Part shown: positions 33,435-39,837 of the stretch, piece by piece
How the letters are laid out: each line of letters begins with the position of its first letter
Position numbering within the stretch: position 1 is the stretch's first letter
Assembly: GCA_000437595.1 (NCBI GenBank)
Contig: FR899841.1
Location: 1 to 50,935 of the forward strand
Direction: 5' to 3'
Source: Faecalibacterium sp. CAG:74
GTDB lineage: Bacteria; Bacillota; Clostridia; Christensenellales; Aristaeellaceae
DNA length: 50,935 nucleotides
Position numbers and translations under genes: made by a program
The notes under the pieces: model-generated
Databases searched by the model: none
What the model was told of the DNA's origin: nothing
The model's input: only the letters and a program-made list of their open reading frames with translations

Positions 33435-34817
33435 ATGATTCATACCTTCAAGGCGGTTGGTCAGCCGATGCTGCTGGACGTAGGCAGCGGCGCTGTTCAC
33501 GCCATCGACAACATGGCGTTTGACGTGCTGGAAATGTGGAATGACCACACGCCGGAAGAGATTCGGGATGCGCTGAAAGAGAAGTACACGGCGCAGGAGC
33601 TGGACGAAGTTATCGGTGAACTGAAGCAGCTCGAAGAACTCGGCGCGCTCAACGCCCCGGATAATTATGATGACGTGAAGCAGGTGACCGAGCCGGGCGT
33701 GGTGAAATCCATGTGCCTGCACGCGGCGCATGACTGCAACCTGCGCTGCAAGTACTGCTTCGCGGCGACGGGCGACTTCTGCATGGGCGAGCGCAAGCTG
33801 CTGCCTTTCGAGGTCGGCAAGGCGGCGATTGACTGGCTGGTGGCGCACTCCGGCAAGCGTGTCAATCTGGAACTGGACTTCTTCGGCGGCGAACCGCTGA
33901 TGAACTTCCCCGTCGTCAAGCGGCTGGTGGAATACGGCCGCTCCATCGAGAAGGAAAAGAACAAGCACTTCAAGTTCACAATGACGACGAACTGTGTGCT
34001 GATGAACGACGAAATCATGGACTTTCTGAACAAGGAAATGAGCAACGTCGTCATCTCCATCGACGGCCGCCGCGAAGTGCATGACCGGATGCGCCCGACC
34101 ATCAACGGCAAGGGCAGCTATGACATCATCATGAACAAGGCGCAGGAGTTCGTCCGCCGCCGCAATGCCTGCGACAAGGAATATTACGTCCGCGGCACGT
34201 TTACCGGCTTTAACAAGGATTTCGGCAACGACGTGCTTCATTTGGCGGATCAGGGCTTTGACCAGATCAGCGTTGAGCCGGTTGTAACCGATCCAAAGTG
34301 CGAATACGCCCTGCGCGAGGAGGATTTGCCCGAAATCCGCGAGGAATACGAGCGCTTGGCGCAGATTTATATGGATCGCCGTGCGAACGGCAAGTGGTTC
34401 AACTTCTTCCACTTCATGGTGGACTTGGAGGGCGGCCCGTGCCTGCGCAAGCGTCTGACCGGCTGCGGCGCGGGCAACGAGTATGTTGCGGTAACGCCCG
34501 ACGGCGATATTTACCCCTGCCACCAGTTTGTCGGCCGCGACGGCTACCGCATGGGCAGCGTGCTGGACGGCACGTTCGACCGCGACATTCAGGCGAAGTT
34601 CGCGCACAACACGGTGCTGAACAAGGAGAAGTGCCGGGACTGCTGGGCGCGTTTCTTCTGCTCCGGCGGCTGCGCTGCGAATGCCGAAGCCTTCCATGGC
34701 GACATCTCCCAGCCCTACGACATGGAGTGCCAGATGGAGCGGAAGCGCCTTGAATGCGCAATGGCGATTTACGCGAAGGAGCGCGCCGTCCGCATGGCGA
34801 AGGAAACGAAGGAGTGA
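33435..34817 (+). CDS. scfB: SCIFF radical SAM maturase
   Basis: The 460-residue enzyme (TIGR03974 type) installs thioether bonds in SCIFF. The N-terminal 90 residues form a RiPP-recognition region (MLLDVGSGAVHAIDNMAFDVL). The radical SAM site is CNLRCKYC near residue 101. The C-terminal SPASM-type domain has C-rich segments: GGPCLRKRLTGCGAGNEY, DIYPCHQF and KCRDCWARFFCSGGC, which bind auxiliary 4Fe-4S clusters. The start follows GGAGG at a suitable distance; longer in-frame starts are rejected as they cross scfA. It acts in the cytoplasm on the scfA product. Confidence 0.95.
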   Translation: MIHTFKAVGQPMLLDVGSGAVHAIDNMAFDVLEMWNDHTPEEIRDALKEKYTAQELDEVIGELKQLEELGALNAPDNYDDVKQVTEPGVVKSMCLHAAHDCNLRCKYCFAATGDFCMGERKLLPFEVGKAAIDWLVAHSGKRVNLELDFFGGEPLMNFPVVKRLVEYGRSIEKEKNKHFKFTMTTNCVLMNDEIMDFLNKEMSNVVISIDGRREVHDRMRPTINGKGSYDIIMNKAQEFVRRRNACDKEYYVRGTFTGFNKDFGNDVLHLADQGFDQISVEPVVTDPKCEYALREEDLPEIREEYERLAQIYMDRRANGKWFNFFHFMVDLEGGPCLRKRLTGCGAGNEYVAVTPDGDIYPCHQFVGRDGYRMGSVLDGTFDRDIQAKFAHNTVLNKEKCRDCWARFFCSGGCAANAEAFHGDISQPYDMECQMERKRLECAMAIYAKERAVRMAKETKE

Positions 34818-34971
34818 CCCAAGGGGCTTTGCCCCTTGACCCCACCAGAGCTCTGCCTCTGGACTCCGGCAGGGGCGCTGCCCCTGCACCCTGCAAGGGA
34901 GTTCCTCCCTTGACCCTTCCGCGCGATTCAGTTGGTGACGACTGCATACAGTGTCCGCGTGTTTATCCGTG
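34818..34971 (-). repeat. Intergenic repeat family C, copy 2 (reverse)
   Basis: Reverse complement of the family C unit: GGGGC/GCCCC hairpins, CAGAGGCAGAGCTCTG, then the CGCGCGATTC and CACGCGGACAC end. It starts directly at the scfB stop codon. Confidence 0.8.
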
Positions 34972-34987
34972 AGAAGAATAGAACATC

Positions 34988-35030
34988 AGCCGCCATTCGA
35001 CCGCTATCAAAAGTCGAATGGCGGCTTTCA
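34988..35030 (+). terminator. Terminator after the scf locus
   Basis: Perfect 14-bp arms AGCCGCCATTCGAC (34988-35001) and GTCGAATGGCGGCT (35013-35026), then TTCATTTG. Confidence 0.85.
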
Positions 35031-35053
35031 TTTGTAAAAACTTCACTTGCCCC

Positions 35054-35082
35054 TTTCCAAACATCCTAAAACGTGGTATGCT
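35054..35082 (+). promoter_or_regulatory. Weak promoter of the CHAP-like gene
   Basis: TTTCCA (35054-35059), a 17-base spacer and TATGCT (35077-35082). Confidence 0.4.
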
Positions 35083-35119
35083 TAATATTGAAGAAATCTC
35101 CGAAAGGAAGGATTCACTG

Positions 35120-35926
35120 ATGAAACGCTTGCTTCGCGGGCTGTGTGCCCTCTTGCTGATGACCTTGCTCCTGCCAACGGCGCTCGCCGCCAAAGCCACC
35201 CCGACGCCCCCGCCGGTCGCGATTTCCACTGAAGCGCCCGTGCAGCCGCCGGAGCAGATTCAGCAGGTGCTGGATATTGCCTATAACGAATGGAAAGAGC
35301 TGGACGGCAAGACGCTCAAAAACGTCAATAAGTACACCGAGTGGCGCGGCAAGGGCATCGGCTTCGGCTGGTGCGGCGGCTATATCACCTGGTGCATGAT
35401 GCAGGCGAACGTCGAGATGGAGGAACTGGAAGCGGTCAAGAAGGCCGCGAAGGAATCCGAGGACGGCGTGTTCGTGCAGGTGGAGGGCGTCCATCACGTT
35501 AAGGAGGCCAGCGTCGGCAAGCTGCTGCGCGGCTATCAGCTGATGAACCGCACGACGAACGTGCCGCAGCCGGGCTTCCTGCTGGTGTACGGCTGCTCGT
35601 TCAACAAGACGATTCACGTTGCGCTGGTGTACGACGTGAAGGACTTGGGCGACGGCAAGTACCGCATCACGACGCTGGAGGGAAATATGGCAAGCCGCGT
35701 CAAGATGTACATCCACGACTACGACATGAACGCCGAGGTGAACACGAACAAAAAGACCTCGACAAACCTGTCCGAAGTGCCGGAGGACGAGCGCGAGATT
35801 CCGGCGAGTGACTGCGTGGATTACACGGTCGTGACGGCAAAACCGAGCAACTCGACGTCGGGAAAATATGCGTACTATGTGAACTGTTTCCTGATGCCGT
35901 ATGTGCCGGGGGAAGACGCGGAGTAA
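35120..35926 (+). CDS. Secreted CHAP-like (papain-fold) protein
   Basis: The 268-residue protein has a signal peptide cleaved near ALA-AK (about 23), then a short Thr/Pro linker. The body shows FGWCGGYITWCM (candidate nucleophile C85) and, after a PGFLLVY strand, IHVALVYDV with candidate H166. This order is typical of CHAP/NlpC-P60 amidases acting on peptidoglycan, where PGD is usual and here is PGF. Enzymatic activity is inferred. A longer ORF start at 35018 lies before the promoter and lacks a ribosome binding site. The next gene follows after 39 bases, so the two may be co-expressed. Confidence 0.65.
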   Translation: MKRLLRGLCALLLMTLLLPTALAAKATPTPPPVAISTEAPVQPPEQIQQVLDIAYNEWKELDGKTLKNVNKYTEWRGKGIGFGWCGGYITWCMMQANVEMEELEAVKKAAKESEDGVFVQVEGVHHVKEASVGKLLRGYQLMNRTTNVPQPGFLLVYGCSFNKTIHVALVYDVKDLGDGKYRITTLEGNMASRVKMYIHDYDMNAEVNTNKKTSTNLSEVPEDEREIPASDCVDYTVVTAKPSNSTSGKYAYYVNCFLMPYVPGEDAE

Positions 35927-35965
35927 CCGCATTTCCCAAGAAAGTCAGAAAGGAGAGGAACGCCC

Positions 35966-37033
35966 TTGTCCAGACGGAATGAGAACATTTTTGAGGAAAA
36001 ATCCCATCTGGGGCGCAAAATCGGCGTGACGCTGCTGGTCGTGCTGCTATTGACGTTTGGCGCGGGTGCGGTGGCGAACTTTGCCATCAGCAATACCGTC
36101 AAGACGCTGCGGCAAACGGTCACCATTCCCGATTTGCCCAATTCGCTGGATCAGTGGTCGATTCTCCTGCTGACGGATTTGAACGGGGAGTACCGCGGGC
36201 TGAATCAGGCGTCGATTGGCAAAGCGGTTGGTACGCGCGCAGTTTCCTGCGTCATCATGACGGGCAATATGATTGGCGAGAACGGCGACGCGGCGCCGGC
36301 GCTGGCACTCCTGGAGCAGCTTCCGGCGGGGTCGAAGGTGCTGTTCCTGCCCGGCAGCGGCGACCCGTCCCCCTACGCGACGACGGCGCACGCCTCCCTT
36401 TCGCCTTATGCGGATTGGGCGCAGGCGCTCATTGACGCGGGCGTGACGATGCTGGATATCCCCGTGTCATTCACGCGGGAAAAATCCACCATTTGGTTTG
36501 TACCGGAGGATTTGTATACACTCAATATCCCCAGCGCGCGCAAGGCATACCAGAAGCAGCTGGACGGCTTGAATGCCCTGCCGACGCTGACGGCTGATCA
36601 GGCGGCGCTCCAGCGGCTGGCGGTCTATCAGCTGGACAGGCTTGACCGCATCGAGGCGGCCATGGCGGAAATGACGAACAAGGACATGCAGGTCTGTGTG
36701 AGCGGAATGCCGCTGACGCAGGAGTACATCACCACCGCAAAGCAGAACGCCGACCCGAAAGCCGTCTGCGCGATGAACAATGTGGACTTGATTGTCGCGG
36801 GCGGCTACTGCGGCGGGCAGTGGCGCATTCCAGGCATGGGTGCGCTGTATGTGCCGGAACTGGGCTGGTTTCCGGAGGACAGTCAGGTGCAGGGGATAAA
36901 TTTCTTTGGCGGAATTTGGCAGTATGTTAGTCCCGGACTGGGCAAAGGGCTGATTTACCCGTGGTGGATGAGCTTCCGCCTGTTCAACTCGCCCGCGGTG
37001 ACGACCATCACACTGTCGAAAAACATTTCGTAA
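35966..37033 (+). CDS. Membrane-anchored metallophosphoesterase-like pseudoenzyme
   Basis: The 355-residue protein has one membrane segment (about 18-40), then an extracytoplasmic domain aligning with YaeI/YkuE-type metallophosphoesterases. The fold landmarks remain, but the metal ligands are replaced: LTDLNGEY for SDxH, VIMTGNMIGENG for TGDL, FLPGSGDPS for GNHD, VSGMP for AHxP, and AGGYCGGQWRIP for GHTHGGQ. All metal-binding histidines are gone, while flanking residues such as GALYVPELGWFPE are kept. Hydrolysis is therefore unlikely; a binding role is inferred. It starts at TTG (35966) behind AAGGAG and follows the CHAP-like gene by 39 bases. Confidence 0.8.
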   Translation: MSRRNENIFEEKSHLGRKIGVTLLVVLLLTFGAGAVANFAISNTVKTLRQTVTIPDLPNSLDQWSILLLTDLNGEYRGLNQASIGKAVGTRAVSCVIMTGNMIGENGDAAPALALLEQLPAGSKVLFLPGSGDPSPYATTAHASLSPYADWAQALIDAGVTMLDIPVSFTREKSTIWFVPEDLYTLNIPSARKAYQKQLDGLNALPTLTADQAALQRLAVYQLDRLDRIEAAMAEMTNKDMQVCVSGMPLTQEYITTAKQNADPKAVCAMNNVDLIVAGGYCGGQWRIPGMGALYVPELGWFPEDSQVQGINFFGGIWQYVSPGLGKGLIYPWWMSFRLFNSPAVTTITLSKNIS

Positions 37034-37139
37034 AAAAAGAAAAAATGCGGCAGGAATCCTGATAGATTGGGCGAATATCTACTTTATGAATGCGCGCAAT
37101 GAGCGCAACCAGCACAAAAAAGAGACGGAGGACAAGCAG

Positions 37140-38606
37140 ATGGCGGCAATCCTTTCCATCAACGCGGCTGGGCAATCCGGCAAGAAAATCAACAAGAACA
37201 TCTACGGCCATTTCTCGGAGCACCTCGGACGCTGCATTTACGGCGGCGTCTATGTGGGCGAAAACTCCGACATCCCCAACGTCAATGGCATGCGCACGGA
37301 CGTGGTGCAGGCGCTGAAGAAAATCGGCGTGCCGGTGCTGCGCTGGCCGGGCGGCTGTTTTGCGGATGAATACCACTGGGAGGACGGCATCGGCCCGAAA
37401 GAAACCCGCAAGCGCATGGTGAACACGAACTGGGGCGGCGTAGTGGAGGACAACTCCTTCGGCACGCACGAGTTCATGGAACTGTGCCGCCAAATCGGCT
37501 GCGAACCCTACGTCAACGCGAACGTCGGATCCGGCACGGTGCGCGAAATGGCGGAATGGGTGGAGTACATGAATTCCACGGGCGATTCCACCGTTGTGCA
37601 GAAGCGCTGGGCGAACGGGCACAAGGAGCCGTTCAACCTCAAATACCTCGGCGTGGGCAATGAAAACTGGGGCTGCGGCGGCAACATGCGCCCGGAATAC
37701 TATGCCGACGAATACCGCCGCTACCAGACGTTCTGCCGCAACTATGGCGACAATAAGCTCTACCGCATCGCCTGCGGGCCAAGCTCCGGCGACTGGAACT
37801 GGACGGACAAGCTGATGGAGCGTGCCGGGCGTTACCTCGACGCCATTACCCTGCACCACTACACCGTGCCGTATGCATGGGACAAGAAAGGCAGCGCAAC
37901 TGATTTCGATGCGGACGAATACTACCTTACCCTGCGCAATGCCGCCTACATGGACACGCTGATTCGCGGCCATCTGGCGATTATGGACAAGTACGACCAC
38001 GAGCACCGCGTCGGGCTGATTGTCGACGAATGGGGAACGTGGTTCGACTGCGAACCCGGCACGAATCCGGGCTTCCTCTATCAGCAGAACACCATGCGCG
38101 ACGCGATGGTAGCGGCGCTGACACTGGATATCTTGGGCAGCCACTGCGACCGCGTGGTCATGGCGAATATCGCGCAGATGGTCAACGTCCTGCAGGCAGT
38201 TATCCTGACCGACGGCGCGAAGATGATCTGCACGCCGACGTATCACGTCTTCGACCTCTACAAGGCGCATCACGATGCGAACTATCTGCCGTCCGCCATC
38301 ACCTGCGGCGAGTGCGGCGGCGTGAAGCAGCTGACTGCGACCGCCTCGGAGAAGGACGGTGTCATCACCCTGACGGCGACGAACACATCCTGCACCGATG
38401 CGCTGGACGTGGTGGTGCATCTCTCCGGCGCGTCTGCGAAGAACGTGACAGCGCGCATCCTGACGGGCGATATGCGTGACAAGAACACGTTCGAGGACGC
38501 GGAAAAGGTGACGGTGAAGCCGTTCGACGCCGTCCGCGTGACGGAAACGGGTCTCAAGATGACGCTGCCTGCCTGCTCGGTGGTGGAGGTCACGATTCGT
38601 GGCTGA
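37140..38606 (+). CDS. Alpha-L-arabinofuranosidase, GH51
   Basis: It removes terminal alpha-L-arabinofuranosyl residues from plant arabinan or arabinoxylan oligosaccharides. The 488-residue protein has the GH51 layout: NIYGHFSEHLGRCIYGGVY, VPVLRWPGGCFADEYHWEDGIG, acid/base E175 in GVGNENWGCGG, nucleophile E297 in IVDEWGTWFD, and a C-terminal beta domain. Numbers agree closely with studied bacterial GH51 enzymes. There is no signal peptide, so it acts in the cytoplasm on imported oligosaccharides. I chose the ATG at 37140 because GGAGG lies eight bases upstream; an in-frame ATG at 37086 lacks one. No sugar transporter or other glycosidase is adjacent. Confidence 0.93.
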   Translation: MAAILSINAAGQSGKKINKNIYGHFSEHLGRCIYGGVYVGENSDIPNVNGMRTDVVQALKKIGVPVLRWPGGCFADEYHWEDGIGPKETRKRMVNTNWGGVVEDNSFGTHEFMELCRQIGCEPYVNANVGSGTVREMAEWVEYMNSTGDSTVVQKRWANGHKEPFNLKYLGVGNENWGCGGNMRPEYYADEYRRYQTFCRNYGDNKLYRIACGPSSGDWNWTDKLMERAGRYLDAITLHHYTVPYAWDKKGSATDFDADEYYLTLRNAAYMDTLIRGHLAIMDKYDHEHRVGLIVDEWGTWFDCEPGTNPGFLYQQNTMRDAMVAALTLDILGSHCDRVVMANIAQMVNVLQAVILTDGAKMICTPTYHVFDLYKAHHDANYLPSAITCGECGGVKQLTATASEKDGVITLTATNTSCTDALDVVVHLSGASAKNVTARILTGDMRDKNTFEDAEKVTVKPFDAVRVTETGLKMTLPACSVVEVTIRG

Positions 38607-38874
38607 TGCGCGAAAGCCCTGCCGCTGCACGCTGCTGGAAAGCGGTCAGGCGGACATGGCGAAGCTCGTGCGGGACTATGTGGATTCGCTCTCGACGGAC
38701 GAGAAGACCGACGAAGCGACCTACGCCGCGCGCCTGAACATCTGCCGCACCTGCGACAACCTGCACAGCGGAACATGCGCGCTCTGCGGCTGCTACGTCG
38801 AAGCGCGCGCCGCGAAGAAACGGCAGGGGTGTCCGAAAGTGCCGGAGATGTGGGGCGCGGAGGAAGCGGAATAG
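38599..38874 (+). CDS. DUF6171-like small cysteine-rich protein
   Basis: The 91-residue protein starts at GTG (38599), overlapping the GH51 stop codon, with GGAGG upstream. It has eight cysteines: C8, C10, then ICRTCDNLHSGTCALCGCY and a late GCPKVP, a zinc-binding pattern of DUF6171. Function unknown; the coupling to the arabinofuranosidase gene may only be transcriptional. Acidic C-terminus, no membrane segment. Confidence 0.75.
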   Translation: MADARKPCRCTLLESGQADMAKLVRDYVDSLSTDEKTDEATYAARLNICRTCDNLHSGTCALCGCYVEARAAKKRQGCPKVPEMWGAEEAE

Positions 38875-38883
38875 CATAGAAAG

Positions 38884-38922
38884 TCGCCGCCGGGAGGAGC
38901 GAAAATGTCCTTCCGGCGGCGA
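38884..38922. terminator. Hairpin between convergent DUF6171 and hicB genes
   Basis: TCGCCGCCGGGAGGA (38884-38898) pairs with TCCTTCCGGCGGCGA (38908-38922) except for one G-U. The U-tract is weak on both sides. Confidence 0.55.
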
Positions 38923-38942
38923 TTCTATGTGGGTGATGTGCA

Positions 38943-39305
38943 TTATGCGCCATACAGCGCATCGTTTTTTGCTAACAGGTACAAGCAGTATTGATTCATG
39001 CTAATTCCTTCACTGCGAGAGTGCTCTGCCAAAGAACGGTGCAGCGATTTGGGAATGCGGAGCTTGAATTGACCAGAGTAAGCGGTTGGCAGATTCGGCT
39101 CATGGATAACAAGCCCCTCTTCCAATGCTGCCGTCAACCATGCGCGCTTCGCATCCTCTGCGTTCCGAACGACATCCTCCATCGTTTCGCCGCAGGTCAG
39201 GCATCCCGGCAAGTCAGGGTAGCTGCCAACAAAGCCGCCTTCATCAGAATCAGGGATGATTTCCAAAGGATAGGGCAAGGCCGTATACTGTTCAAGCGTT
39301 TTCAT
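38943..39305 (-). CDS. hicB: HicB-family antitoxin
   Basis: The 120-residue protein has the HicB partial RNase H-like fold (PYPLEIIPDSDEGGFVGSYPDLPGCLTCGETMEDVVRNAEDAKRAWL in sequence pattern) followed by a ribbon-helix-helix/HTH tail with RIPKSLHRSLAEHSRSEGISMNQY. HicB neutralises the HicA mRNA interferase and represses the operon. The ATG at 39305 overlaps the end of hicA, as usual for this pair. A start at 39371 would lie inside hicA. Because the toxin gene is interrupted, this antitoxin may be a leftover or act on another HicA. Confidence 0.88.
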   Translation of the reverse strand: MKTLEQYTALPYPLEIIPDSDEGGFVGSYPDLPGCLTCGETMEDVVRNAEDAKRAWLTAALEEGLVIHEPNLPTAYSGQFKLRIPKSLHRSLAEHSRSEGISMNQYCLYLLAKNDALYGA

Positions 39306-39546
39306 GACGATTCGCCTCACTTTCAACAATATTGCGAACCATTTCGACATATACTTTCTTAATGGGCTCATGCTTAGGAATGGTGATTGGCTGGCAGCCG
39401 GGCTTGCGGAAGGTATAGTGACTACTGCCGCTGCGAGGGGAAAACATTTGGTAGCCGTAGTCCTCTAATACTTTACGCAGTTCATCGAATCACAAGTCCT
39501 TTGATAAGGACAAGATTCGTTGCAATAGTTTTTCCCACTCCGACAT
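39292..39546 (-). pseudogene. hicA: HicA toxin interrupted by an in-frame stop
   Basis: From the ATG at 39546 the frame reads MSEWEKLLQRILSLSKDL, then TGA (39490-39492), then continues unbroken as FDELRKVLEDYGYQMF, SGSSHYTFRKPGCQPITIPKH and VYVEMVRNIVE to the stop at 39292. SSHYTFRKPG carries the catalytic histidine of HicA mRNA interferases. In homologues the TGA position is commonly Arg, so one CGA-to-TGA change explains it. No good restart codon lies before the HicA core, so the toxin is probably dead. It overlaps hicB and has a consensus promoter. Confidence 0.82.
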
Positions 39547-39567
39547 CAAATCATCCCTTCCGCTTTT

Positions 39568-39596
39568 ATTATAGCTGGTGTCATGGGTGGTGTCAA
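39568..39596 (-). promoter_or_regulatory. Consensus promoter of hicAB
   Basis: TTGACA (39591-39596), a 17-base spacer and TATAAT (39568-39573) on the minus strand. Two GGTGTCA copies 12 bases apart cover the spacer and -35 box and may be the HicB operator. Confidence 0.7.
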
Positions 39597-39612
39597 GAAA
39601 AAACGCGGTATA

Positions 39613-39773
39613 ATACTATTTCCAGATTCACCTGCGCCATCTGCTTGCGCCTTTTCCCTTCTGGCGTCCGCTCATTCCACCTAGCGTAGCGCTGCTACGC
39701 TGCGTTTCATTCACGTTAGCCAGAATGAAAAATTCGCGGCGCATCTTGGCGCATTCTTATCTGGAAATAGTAT
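39613..39773. mobile_element. 161-bp MITE, copy 2
   Basis: The same element as 15757-15917, in the same orientation, with three substitutions. The 15-bp terminal inverted repeats are 39613-39627 and 39759-39773. It lies 17 bases upstream of the hicAB promoter. It encodes no transposase. Confidence 0.88.
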
Positions 39774-39786
39774 AACGCAAAATTTC

Positions 39787-39821
39787 GCCGCCGGAAGGAC
39801 ATTCCCCATCCTCCCGGCGGC
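39787..39821 (-). terminator. Terminator of the SH3b/peptidoglycan-binding gene
   Basis: GCCGCCGGAAGGA (39787-39799) pairs with TCCTCCCGGCGGC (39809-39821) with one G-U. On the minus strand GAAATTTT follows. Confidence 0.7.
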
Positions 39822-39837
39822 ATTTTATATATCCAAA

